5,942 bases of DNA from an uncultured Agathobaculum sp. (lineage in GTDB: Bacteria; Bacillota; Clostridia; Oscillospirales; Butyricicoccaceae). The DNA lies in contig CALWEB010000199.1 in NCBI GenBank assembly GCA_944376955.1, forward strand, positions 1-5,942, in the 5' to 3' direction. A program made the position numbers and the translations under genes. Numbering within the stretch: position 1 is the first letter of the stretch; each line of letters begins with the position of its first letter. The notes under the pieces were generated by a model. It did not search any database. It had not been told where the DNA came from and worked only from the letters and a program-made list of their open reading frames with translations. Shown in pieces: positions 1 through 5,942 of the stretch.

Positions 1-1
1 T

Positions 2-1729
2 GTTGACTTTATCATCGACATCGGCGGTCAGGACATCAAGTGTTTCAAAATCCGCAACAAGTGCATCGACAATATTTCGCTCAACGAGGCCTGCTCGTCG
101 GGCTGCGGCTCGTTCATTGAGACGTTCGCCCGCTCGATGGGCTACTCGATCGAGGAATTCTGCAAGCTCGGCTTGTTTGCCAAGCACCCGATCGACCTCG
201 GTTCACGCTGTACGGTGTTTATGAACTCGTCGGTCAAGCAGGCGCAGAAGGACGGCGCAGGCATCGACGCGATCTCGGCCGGTCTGTCGGTCTCGGTCGT
301 CAAGAACGCGCTGTATAAGGTCATCCGCGCACACTCGCCGGACGACCTCGGCCAGCACATCGTCGTGCAGGGCGGCACATTCTTAAACGACGCCATCCTG
401 CGCTCGTTTGAGCAGGAAATCGGCCGCGATGTGACCCGCCCGGCTATCTCAGGCCTGATGGGCGCCTATGGCGCGGCGCTGCACGCCAAGGACAACCGCC
501 CGGAGAAAACTTCGCTCATCGGCCCGGATGTTCTCGCCGGTTTCGCACACACCGTGCGCTCAGCACGCTGCGGCCTGTGCGAAAACCACTGCAACCTGAC
601 CATCAATGACTTTGGCGGTGGCCGCCGCTTCATCTCGGGCAACCGCTGCGAGCGCCCGCTCGGTGGTATTAAGAAAGCCGACCTGCCCAACCTCTATAAG
701 TGGAAGCTGGATAAGCTCCGCAGCTACGGCGAACCGTCCGGCAACCCCGCGCCGCTTGCTACAATCGGCCTGCCGTTCGGCCTGAATTACTACGAACTGC
801 TGCCGTTCTGGACGACTTTCCTGCGCTCGCTTGGCTTTGAGACCGTCCTGAGCGACGTATCCACCCGCGATATGTATATGCAGGGACAGCACTCCATCCC
901 GTCGGACACAGTGTGCTATCCGGCAAAGCTGATGCACGGCCACATCGAAAACCTGCTTGAAAAAGGCGTGGACGCGATCTTCTATCCGTGCATGACCTAC
1001 AATCTGGACGAAGGCCGCGCAACCAACTGTTATAACTGCCCGGTCGTCGCCTATTACCCCGAGCTGCTCAAGGCCAATGTTGCAGCGCTGGCGGATTTCG
1101 ACTTTATGATGCCGTATTTTGAACTGGCCGACCCCAAGCGGTTTGCCCAACACGCGGCGAAATACTTCTGCGGCAAATACCCGCAGATCAAGAAAAAGCA
1201 GGTCGAAGCCGCTGCGAAAGCCGCCTATCAGGAGTTGTACGACTACTACGCACAGGTGCGTGACGAAGGCCAGAAGGCCATCGCATACGCCGACACGCAC
1301 GGGCTGGATATTGCGGTGATTGCAGGCCGCCCGTACCACGTTGACCCTGAGATCAACCACGGCATCGACCAGCTGATCGCCTCGTTCGGGCTGGTGATTG
1401 TATCCGAGGACGCGGTCTGGCAGCTGACCGAAGCGCCGCAGGTGCATGTACTCAACCAGTGGACCTACCACTCGCGCATGTATGGCGCGGCAAAATACGT
1501 CACCAAAAAGGAAAACGCGCAGCTGATCCAGCTGGTGTCCTTTGGCTGCGGCATCGACGCGATCACCACCGACGAAATGCGCGCCATTTGCGAAAATGGC
1601 GGCAAACTCTATACACAGCTTAAAATTGACGAAATCAGCAACTTGGGCGCGGCCAAAATCCGCATCCGCAGTATGTTGGCCGCCGTAGAGGAGGGCAGAA
1701 AACTTGCAAAACAACAACACACCGACTAA
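2..1729 (+). CDS. 2-hydroxyacyl-CoA dehydratase activase / DUF2229 protein (5' end outside window)
   Basis: Partial gene: the reading frame is open from base 2, leaving 575 visible residues, and an internal ATG at 137 is not the true start. Family knowledge: BadF/BadG/HgdC-type activases use ATP to drive an electron from a [4Fe-4S] cluster into a 2-hydroxyacyl-CoA dehydratase; the protein is cytoplasmic and oxygen-sensitive. Seen in fragment numbering: a phosphate-binding motif DIGGQDIK (6-13), the NEACSSGCGSF motif with C31, and SRCTVF with C70. C31 and C70 match the two cysteines that, in HgdC, hold the cluster between subunits. An adenosine-site GGTFLND begins at 124. Next comes a Cys cluster CGLCENHC (190-197) with C216, a second possible Fe-S site. 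From about 255 the sequence resembles DUF2229 (PF09989): FGLNYYELLPFW, then SDTVCYPAKLMHGH and a CYNCPVV motif. Its 3' end overlaps the dehydratase-like gene by 26 nt. The substrate of this large-activase family is unknown, so no symbol is given. Family call is strong; physiological role is uncertain. Confidence 0.5.
   Translation, partial: VDFIIDIGGQDIKCFKIRNKCIDNISLNEACSSGCGSFIETFARSMGYSIEEFCKLGLFAKHPIDLGSRCTVFMNSSVKQAQKDGAGIDAISAGLSVSVVKNALYKVIRAHSPDDLGQHIVVQGGTFLNDAILRSFEQEIGRDVTRPAISGLMGAYGAALHAKDNRPEKTSLIGPDVLAGFAHTVRSARCGLCENHCNLTINDFGGGRRFISGNRCERPLGGIKKADLPNLYKWKLDKLRSYGEPSGNPAPLATIGLPFGLNYYELLPFWTTFLRSLGFETVLSDVSTRDMYMQGQHSIPSDTVCYPAKLMHGHIENLLEKGVDAIFYPCMTYNLDEGRATNCYNCPVVAYYPELLKANVAALADFDFMMPYFELADPKRFAQHAAKYFCGKYPQIKKKQVEAAAKAAYQELYDYYAQVRDEGQKAIAYADTHGLDIAVIAGRPYHVDPEINHGIDQLIASFGLVIVSEDAVWQLTEAPQVHVLNQWTYHSRMYGAAKYVTKKENAQLIQLVSFGCGIDAITTDEMRAICENGGKLYTQLKIDEISNLGAAKIRIRSMLAAVEEGRKLAKQQHTD
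1687..1695 (+). promoter_or_regulatory. Shine-Dalgarno site fixing a TTG start
   Basis: AGAGGAGGG lies inside the last codons of the activase gene, 8 nt before TTG at 1704. It is a near-perfect anti-16S match, and it decides the start of the next gene because no ATG is available nearby at suitable spacing. Its position within a coding region, with a 26-nt gene overlap downstream, suggests translational coupling of the two proteins (inference). Confidence 0.5.
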
Positions 1730-2972
1730 TACCTATCGGTACGCGCAGTTCACCGAGGAGATGCGCAAAGACTACACCATTTTGGTCCCCAATATGCTGC
1801 CCGTGCAGCTTGGCCTGATGTGCCGTCTGATGAAGAACTTTGGCTACAACATGGAGCTTTTGCACACCGAAGGCCCGAACATCGTCGAACAGGGTCTGCG
1901 CAACGTCCATAACGATACCTGTTATCCCGCGTTGCTGGTCATCGGCCAGCTGATGGACGCAATCGAGTCCGGCAAGTACGACGTGCATAAGATTGCGCTC
2001 ATCCTGCCGCAGACCGGCGGCGGCTGCCGCGCGTCCAACTACATCCATCTGATGCGCAAGGCGCTGGAAAAGAACGGCTACGGGTTCATCCCCGTCATTT
2101 CGCTCAACTTCGCCGGGCTGGAGGAAAACGTCAACCCCGGCTTTAAGCTCACCAAAACCATGCTGATCCAGATCGCTTACGCGCTGTTGGTCGGGGATTT
2201 GATCATGATGGTGGCCAACCAGTGCCGCCCGTATGAAATCGTCCCCGGCTCGACCGAGAAGGCCATCGACATCTGCATGAACGCGGTCACCGCCCGCTTT
2301 ACCGGCGACCGCATGGTGCGTTACGGCGAGGTCAAGCACCTTTATCAGTATGTGCTGACCGTGTTCGGCAAGCTGCGTCTGGACAAGACGCAGAAAAAGA
2401 AGATGGTTGGCATCGTGGGCGAGATTTATGTCAAGTTCTCCCCGCTCGGCAACAACCGTCTGGAGGAGTTCCTGCTCTCCGAAGGCTGTGAGCCGGTGCT
2501 GCCGGGTCTTACCGACTTCTGCCTGTACTCGATCTACAATTCGGTCATCGACCACGATCTGTACGGCCGTTCGGCCAAGCGCGCCGCCATTTATAAATTT
2601 GTCTACCAGTTCCTGCTGGGCAAGCAGGCCGATATCATCAAGATCATGAAAAAGGACGGCAAGTTCCGTCCGCCGATGGCCTTTGACGAAGTGCGCAAAA
2701 AGTCGCACGCCATCATCGGTGAGGGTGTCAAGATGGGCGAGGGCTGGCTGCTGCCCGCCGAAATGGTCGAGCTGATCAACGAAGGCGTGACCAACATCGT
2801 CTGCACCCAGCCGTTCGGCTGCCTGCCCAACCACATCGCAGGCAAGGGTATGATCCGCAAGATCCGCGAAGTTTACCCACAGGCGAATATTGTCGCGGTC
2901 GATTATGACCCCGGCGCTTCCAAGATCAATCAGGAAAACCGTATCAAATTGATGCTGTCGAGCGCAGAATAA
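1704..2972 (+). CDS. 2-hydroxyacyl-CoA dehydratase family protein (HgdB-like, D-component)
   Basis: 422 residues, initiated at TTG behind a strong Shine-Dalgarno. It resembles PF06050, the D/beta-subunit family of 2-hydroxyglutaryl-CoA dehydratase, at about the usual subunit length. Known members bind a [4Fe-4S] cluster through cysteines and remove water from (R)-2-hydroxyacyl-CoA, or reduce aromatic acyl-CoA, after activation by an HgdC-type ATPase. Visible features: an N-terminal YTILVPNMLPVQ strand/loop; NDTCYPAL with C73; LPQTGGGCRASNY with C108; and a C-terminal VCTQPFGCLPNHIAGKG with C367 and C373, followed by IVAVDYDPGAS. The cysteines are plausible cluster ligands, but which ones bind is inference. 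The gene overlaps the activase-DUF2229 gene, and an intrinsic terminator follows 3 nt after its stop, so it closes the operon. In many Clostridia this module is the C-terminal part of one very large activase polypeptide; here it is separate. No partner alpha subunit is visible, so a classical heterodimeric dehydratase is not demonstrated. Confidence 0.5.
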   Translation: MQNNNTPTNTYRYAQFTEEMRKDYTILVPNMLPVQLGLMCRLMKNFGYNMELLHTEGPNIVEQGLRNVHNDTCYPALLVIGQLMDAIESGKYDVHKIALILPQTGGGCRASNYIHLMRKALEKNGYGFIPVISLNFAGLEENVNPGFKLTKTMLIQIAYALLVGDLIMMVANQCRPYEIVPGSTEKAIDICMNAVTARFTGDRMVRYGEVKHLYQYVLTVFGKLRLDKTQKKKMVGIVGEIYVKFSPLGNNRLEEFLLSEGCEPVLPGLTDFCLYSIYNSVIDHDLYGRSAKRAAIYKFVYQFLLGKQADIIKIMKKDGKFRPPMAFDEVRKKSHAIIGEGVKMGEGWLLPAEMVELINEGVTNIVCTQPFGCLPNHIAGKGMIRKIREVYPQANIVAVDYDPGASKINQENRIKLMLSSAE

Positions 2973-2975
2973 ACC

Positions 2976-3006
2976 AAAAGCCGGAACCGTCGGGTTCCGG
3001 CTTTTT
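2976..3006 (+). terminator. Rho-independent terminator of the activase/dehydratase operon
   Basis: A 13-bp perfect stem is formed by 2976-2988 and 2993-3005 (core GCCGGAACC/GGTTCCGGC) around the tetraloop GTCG, with a run of five T at 3002-3006. It begins 3 nt after the TAA of the HgdB-like gene. The A-tract/T-tract symmetry means it could also work on the opposite strand, but no minus-strand gene is seen downstream to need it. Confidence 0.5.
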
Positions 3007-3051
3007 CGTTGCGGCGCACGCGTGGTTTCCTTGCGGCATAGGATGCAATGA

Positions 3052-3075
3052 CCGTCTTCCCCACGGGAAGTGCGG
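3052..3075 (+). other. Small hairpin in the feoA leader
   Basis: CTTCCC (3056-3061) pairs perfectly with GGGAAG (3065-3070) around a CAC triloop. An outer CCG/CGG (3052-3054 with 3073-3075) can extend the stem across a U-G wobble and a one-base bulge. No T-run follows, so it is not an intrinsic terminator. It sits between the upstream terminator and the preferred feoA start, in the likely 5' leader. A regulatory role is speculative, and hairpins this size arise by chance in GC-rich DNA. Confidence 0.5.
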
Positions 3076-3104
3076 CCGAAATCTTTCAAACTGGGAATGA
3101 TTGC

Positions 3105-3350
3105 ATGGATCACGAAACCTTTTCCCCGCTGTCCAGCCTGCCCGAAGGCACACGGGCGCGCGTGCGCGCCCTACACCTGTCCGGTGGGATGCGCCGACGC
3201 CTGCAGGATCTGGGGCTGGTGGCGGGCACGCGGGTGTGCTGCATCCAGCGCGCCGCTGCGGGCGACCCCACGGCTTACCGTATCCGCGGCGCGGTCATCG
3301 CGCTGCGCAATGCCGACGCGGCGCAGATCGAAATCGGGGTGGAGCGCTGA
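3105..3350 (+). CDS. feoA: Ferrous iron transport protein A (FeoA)
   Basis: 81 residues from the ATG at 3105, the usual size for this small cytoplasmic SH3-like protein, which is thought to interact with and modulate FeoB. Visible signature: PLSSLPEGTRARV at the start of the barrel, RRRLQDLGLVAGTRV (30-44), then GDPTAYRIRG (53-62) leading to the last strands. An in-frame ATG at 3048 would add 19 residues unlike the family, and that stretch contains a hairpin. The start at 3105 is preferred because the family's first strand follows at once and a GGGA lies 8 nt upstream; this Shine-Dalgarno is weak, so the start is likely rather than certain. The stop TGA overlaps the feoB ATG by one base. No convincing sigma-A promoter or Fur/DtxR-type operator was recognised upstream. 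Confidence 0.5.
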   Translation: MDHETFSPLSSLPEGTRARVRALHLSGGMRRRLQDLGLVAGTRVCCIQRAAAGDPTAYRIRGAVIALRNADAAQIEIGVER

Positions 3351-4510
3351 TGGGGGCGGAACCGACCCCGGTCGTGGCGCTGGCAGGCAACCCCAATGTC
3401 GGCAAATCCACCGTTTTTAACGCGTTGACCGGCGCGCGCCAGCACACCGGCAACTGGAGCGGCAAAACCGTGTCAGGCGCACGCGGCACGATGGACTGTG
3501 ATGGCCGCACGATGACGCTGGTCGATCTGCCGGGCACCTATTCGCTGCGCCCCCGCTCATCAGAAGAGCGTATCGCGCGGGATTTCCTCGCCGCAGGCGA
3601 AGCCGACGCCGCCATTCTGGTTGTAGATGCAACCTGTCTGGAACGCAACCTCATCCTGATTTTGCAGGTGCTGGAAGTCATGCCCAACGTTGTTGTGTGC
3701 CTGAACCTGATGGACGAGGCGCGTAAAAAGCGCATCCGCATCGACGTGAGCGCACTCGAACAGGAACTGGGCGTACCGGTTGTGCCGTGCGCCGCGCGGC
3801 GCGGGCGCGGCCTGCCTGAACTGATGCAGGCGGTCTGCCGCGTGCTAGACGGCGAAACGATCCCCCACCCGACCGCGATCCGCTACCCTGCAGAAATCGA
3901 GGATGCGGTGCGTGCGTCCGGTCTTGCGCGCGCGCAGGCACTAGCTGCGCTCTCCCAGCAGCCCCCGGACGGCATGGATGCCCAGCAGCTGGACGATCGA
4001 TTCACCGCGGCGGCCGCGCTGCGTGCCGAGGAAATTGCACTAACCTGCGTGCAGGCTCCCGCGGACGCAGACGCACGCGACCGGCGCATTGACCGAGTAC
4101 TGCTCAGCCGCCGGTTCGGACTGCCGCTCATGCTGCTACTGCTTGCGGCAGTGTTTTACATCACCCTGTTCGGCGCCAACGTCCCGAGCGAATGGCTGGG
4201 CGCACACCTGCTCGGCCTGAGCGCACCGTTTGCCGCCGCCCTTTCTGCACTTGGCCTGCCGCCGTTTGTCGTTTCGCTGCTGGTTGATGGACTGTGGCGT
4301 GTGCTGGCGACGGTGGTCTCGGTCATGCTGCCACCCATGGCCATCTTTTTTCCACTGTTTACACTGCTCGAGGATGCGGGCTATCTACCACGCGTCGCCT
4401 TCCAGCTCGACCACGCCTTTCGACGGGCGCACGCCTGCGGCAAACAAAGCCTATCCATGTGCTTGGGTCAAAAATGGATGCGAAAATCGGCAAATTTCCA
4501 TTTTCGTTAA
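3350..4510 (+). CDS. feoB: Ferrous iron transporter FeoB, C-terminally truncated (probable pseudogene)
   Basis: 386 residues, whereas intact FeoB is usually about 600-800. The start is fixed by the 1-nt overlap with feoA and by GGAG at 3341-3344. Complete G domain: G1 GNPNVGKST (13-21), G2 region NWSGKTV (35-41), G3 DLPG (59-62), G4 NLMD (119-122) and a G5-like CAARRGRG (147-154). A helical, Ala-rich guanine-dissociation-inhibitor region follows. Membrane segments lie near 257-278 and across about 304-345, ending at the typical PLFTLLEDAGYLPR. Family similarity runs to SMCLG (369-373), where the near-invariant MCMGFGCNAAG motif should continue. Instead 13 unrelated residues (374-386) and TAA follow, and no downstream frame restores the motif. 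Most of both Gate regions, the actual Fe(II) permease, is therefore absent. It is probably inactive in transport; a retained GTPase is possible but unsupported. It is listed as CDS because the frame is open and starts normally. Confidence 0.5.
   Translation: MGAEPTPVVALAGNPNVGKSTVFNALTGARQHTGNWSGKTVSGARGTMDCDGRTMTLVDLPGTYSLRPRSSEERIARDFLAAGEADAAILVVDATCLERNLILILQVLEVMPNVVVCLNLMDEARKKRIRIDVSALEQELGVPVVPCAARRGRGLPELMQAVCRVLDGETIPHPTAIRYPAEIEDAVRASGLARAQALAALSQQPPDGMDAQQLDDRFTAAAALRAEEIALTCVQAPADADARDRRIDRVLLSRRFGLPLMLLLLAAVFYITLFGANVPSEWLGAHLLGLSAPFAAALSALGLPPFVVSLLVDGLWRVLATVVSVMLPPMAIFFPLFTLLEDAGYLPRVAFQLDHAFRRAHACGKQSLSMCLGQKWMRKSANFHFR
4471..4504. repeat. 8-bp inverted repeat at the feoB breakpoint
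   Basis: AAAATGGA (4471-4478) and TCCATTTT (4497-4504) are perfect inverted copies separated by 18 nt. The interval can form a short inner TGC/GCA pairing (4479-4481 with 4490-4492), leaving AATT bulged. It begins 2 nt after the point where FeoB similarity ends. It could be a weak terminator for the truncated feo transcript, an element end, or chance in AT-rich DNA. Confidence 0.5.
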
Positions 4511-4525
4511 AGGTAGTTAAAATGT

Positions 4526-4536
4526 AAGCTAAGCTT
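4526..4536. repeat. 11-bp palindrome upstream of the phosphatase promoter
   Basis: AAGCT-A-AGCTT is a perfect palindrome with a single central base, 12 bp before the -35 hexamer of the phosphatase promoter. Its position would suit an operator or activator site, but no regulator family is recognised and the site is short. Confidence 0.5.
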
Positions 4537-4548
4537 TGGCAAGAGCGG

Positions 4549-4577
4549 TTGAGATGGATATTTTGCGGTGCTATACT
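4549..4577 (+). promoter_or_regulatory. Sigma-A promoter of the metallophosphoesterase gene
   Basis: The -35 TTGAGA (4549-4554) and -10 TATACT (4572-4577) each match consensus at five of six positions, with an optimal 17-bp spacer. A TG at 4569-4570 makes an extended -10. Transcription would start near 4584, giving a leader of about 60 nt to the ATG at 4644. No tandem PhoP-type repeat (TTAACA-like, 11-nt periodicity) is evident. Confidence 0.5.
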
Positions 4578-4628
4578 CGCTTTTGGACACAGGGAAAATC
4601 AATTCACACCCTGCTACTACATGCAAAA

Positions 4629-4634
4629 AGGGAG
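4629..4634 (+). promoter_or_regulatory. Ribosome binding site of the metallophosphoesterase gene
   Basis: AGGGAG ends 9 nt before the ATG at 4644. It selects that ATG over the out-of-frame ATG at 4621, and the protein that follows begins directly with a signal peptide. Confidence 0.5.
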
Positions 4635-4643
4635 TAATCACGA

Positions 4644-5942
4644 ATGCAGACAAAAAGAGTATTGGCAGGCATCCTGACCAGCACATTGCTGCTCAGCGCC
4701 TACCCGTTCGCTTCCGCAGCGGACTATAACGATTCGAGCGTCACCGGTGCTGCGGGCTGGCAGGCATGGACTGAAGCGTGGAACACCATTGCCACCGACT
4801 ACACGCAGGTTTCCATGACACCCGGCGCGGACGAGACCCAGCTGAACTTCGCCTGGTACAGCAAGGACGAGACCGGCAAGACCGCAACGCCGGTTGTCCA
4901 CTTCGGCACGAACAAGAATAACCTTGCCAAGTTCACCGGCACCTCTGCCGCCGTGGACACCAGCCTGACCGACGACACGGCCTATTCCTACAACCATGTT
5001 ACCGTGACCGGCCTGAAGGCCAACACCACCTATTATTACACGGTGGAGAAAAACGGCGTACAGACCGAAGCCAAGACCTACCAGACCGGCGACTTTGAAA
5101 GCGCACAAATCCTGTACGTCGGTGACCCGCAGATCGGCGCTTCCAAGGGTCAGACGCAAAACGGAGAAGAACTGACCGCGGACAGTGGCGCTGCCAACAC
5201 CGCCGCGCGTAACGATAGCTTTGCATGGGACCGCACGCTGGATATTGCACTCCAGCAAAATCCGGGACTCGACTTTGTGATCTCCGCAGGCGATCAGGTC
5301 AACAAGACCGGCAAGCCCAAGGAAGAGGAGTATGCAGGTTATCTTTCCGCCAGCGCGCTGACCAGCCTGCCGGTTGCCACCACGATCGGCAACCATGACT
5401 CGCTCAATGCCGACTACCAGTACCACTTCTACAACCCGAACCAGACCGGCTACGGCGAAACCGAAGCGGGCGGCGACTACTACTACTCTTACGGCTCTGG
5501 CCTGTTCATCGTGCTCAACACCAACAACTACAACGTAGCCGAGCACGAAAAGACCATCCAGAAAGCCGTGGCCTCCGACCCGGACGCCAAATTCCGTATC
5601 GTCACCATCCATCAGGATATCTACGGCTCCGGCCTTGACCACTCAGACACCGACGGCATGATCCTGCGTACCCAGCTGACCCCGATTTTTGATGAGTACG
5701 ACATCGACGTTGTCCTGCAGGGCCACGACCATACCTACAGCCGCACCAAGCTGCTCTACGGCGACGGCCAGACCCACGGCACTTACGAATTCCGCCTCAA
5801 CGAGGACGGCTCGGACTACGACTGGGACAATGCGTACAACACCCAGACCGATGAGCAGATCCCGCTCTACCCCGAGGAGGAAGCCGGTCAGGCTAAGCAC
5901 GACGCGTTCCAAGCCGATAACGAATGCTACACCATCGAGGAT
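4644..5942 (+). CDS. Secreted calcineurin-like metallophosphoesterase with purple-acid-phosphatase-type N-terminal domain (3' end outside window)
   Basis: Partial gene, open to the right edge: 433 visible residues, no stop. A signal peptide is evident: basic MQTKR, a hydrophobic core GILTSTLLLSAYPF, and probable cleavage after A25 (ASA|AD); there is no lipobox Cys. Residues about 45-150 resemble the Fn3-like N-terminal domain of purple acid phosphatases (VSMTPGADETQLNFAWYS, then TVTGLKANTTYYYTVE). The catalytic domain follows with motifs in order: GDPQ (D161), GDQVN (D217, N220), GNHD (249-252), H323 in TIHQD, and GHDH (360-363). These are the metal-site motifs of dinuclear metallophosphoesterases. 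Asn220 replaces the tyrosine ligand of true purple acid phosphatases (GDxxY), so a non-purple metal centre is inferred. It probably hydrolyses phosphate esters outside the membrane; the substrate is unknown. It has its own strong promoter and is not an operon partner of feoAB. C-terminal anchoring or repeat domains may lie beyond the window. Confidence 0.5.
   Translation, partial: MQTKRVLAGILTSTLLLSAYPFASAADYNDSSVTGAAGWQAWTEAWNTIATDYTQVSMTPGADETQLNFAWYSKDETGKTATPVVHFGTNKNNLAKFTGTSAAVDTSLTDDTAYSYNHVTVTGLKANTTYYYTVEKNGVQTEAKTYQTGDFESAQILYVGDPQIGASKGQTQNGEELTADSGAANTAARNDSFAWDRTLDIALQQNPGLDFVISAGDQVNKTGKPKEEEYAGYLSASALTSLPVATTIGNHDSLNADYQYHFYNPNQTGYGETEAGGDYYYSYGSGLFIVLNTNNYNVAEHEKTIQKAVASDPDAKFRIVTIHQDIYGSGLDHSDTDGMILRTQLTPIFDEYDIDVVLQGHDHTYSRTKLLYGDGQTHGTYEFRLNEDGSDYDWDNAYNTQTDEQIPLYPEEEAGQAKHDAFQADNECYTIED

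Larger units (their letters stand above)
4469..4548. other. AT-rich junction segment after the feoB breakpoint
   Basis: From 4469, just after the last feoB-like codon, composition falls to 30 G/C in 80 bases (about 38%) beside visibly GC-rich flanks. It supplies the 13 non-family FeoB residues and their stop, then short AT-rich repeats up to the phosphatase promoter. No transposase fragment, tRNA end or recognised insertion-sequence end was identified. It may be native sequence from upstream of the phosphatase gene that a deletion joined to feoB, or a scar left by an element. Confidence 0.5.

Noticed and set aside
3093..3108. Fur-like box (AATGATTGCAT) before feoA
   Set aside because: Only a loose fit to part of the Fur consensus, with no second half-site; it overlaps the start codon.
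1635..3113. Long minus-strand open frame of 492 codons opposite the HgdB-like gene
   Set aside because: It mirrors a gene with clear family motifs on the plus strand, crosses the terminator and has no homology-like motifs or ribosome binding site. It is a by-product of GC-rich codon use, as is 560-1720 on the minus strand.
4457..4475. Group II intron 5' end inserted in the conserved FeoB motif
   Set aside because: The sequence at the break does not fit the GTGYG intron start, and no intron protein or domain V/VI-like hairpin is present downstream.
4230..4527. Short plus-strand frames overlapping the end of feoB, considered as a frameshifted FeoB continuation
   Set aside because: None contains the expected GFGCNAAG or later FeoB motifs, so a simple frameshift does not explain the truncation.
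4583..4608. PhoP-type repeats TTGGACA and TTCACA near the phosphatase transcription start
   Set aside because: The spacing does not follow the 11-nt periodicity, only two imperfect copies exist, and they lie downstream of the -10.
4590..4613. CAGGG/CCCTG hairpin in the phosphatase leader
   Set aside because: Only 5 bp with a 14-nt AT-rich loop; too weak to call a regulatory structure.
4638..5642. Minus-strand open frame of 334 codons opposite the phosphatase
   Set aside because: Low-complexity V/G/A-rich translation directly antisense to a protein with a full set of metallophosphoesterase motifs.

Overview
The window looks like chromosomal DNA from a high-GC anaerobic member of the Bacillota, most likely class Clostridia. 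The grounds are strong purine-rich Shine-Dalgarno sites, a TTG start, a sigma-A-type promoter, Feo ferrous-iron genes and an oxygen-sensitive 2-hydroxyacyl-CoA dehydratase/activase gene pair. An Oscillospirales-like lineage is a guess from composition and gene content, not a demonstrated placement. All recognised genes lie on the + strand. The long minus-strand open frames are mirror images of GC-rich coding sequence.

Region 1 (start to about 3006) is a two-gene unit. The first gene enters from beyond the left edge and encodes the end of a BadF/HgdC-type ATPase activase, followed by a Cys-rich linker and a DUF2229 domain. It overlaps by 26 nt a second gene for an HgdB-like (2-hydroxyglutaryl-CoA dehydratase D-component) protein, which starts at TTG behind a strong Shine-Dalgarno. 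A clean intrinsic terminator ends the unit. In many Clostridia these modules sit on one very long polypeptide of unknown substrate; here the dehydratase-like module is a separate, apparently translationally coupled gene.

Region 2 (about 3007-4510) holds feoA and feoB with a 1-nt ATGA-type overlap. FeoB is cut short. It has a complete G domain, the helical linker domain and the first membrane segments, then stops matching the family exactly inside the near-invariant MCMGFGCNAAG motif. Thirteen unrelated residues and a stop follow, so most of the ferrous-iron permease is missing.

Region 3 (4469-4643) is an AT-rich stretch starting at that breakpoint. It contains an 8-bp inverted repeat, an 11-bp palindrome and a near-consensus extended -10 promoter for the next gene. 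Region 4 (4644 to the right edge) is a secreted calcineurin-like metallophosphoesterase with a purple-acid-phosphatase-type N-terminal domain. It lacks the tyrosine ligand that defines true purple acid phosphatases, and it runs off the right edge.

No RNA gene, CRISPR array or complete mobile element was seen. The item most worth a second look is the feoB breakpoint and the AT-rich segment attached to it, which could be an old insertion or deletion scar or an assembly join.
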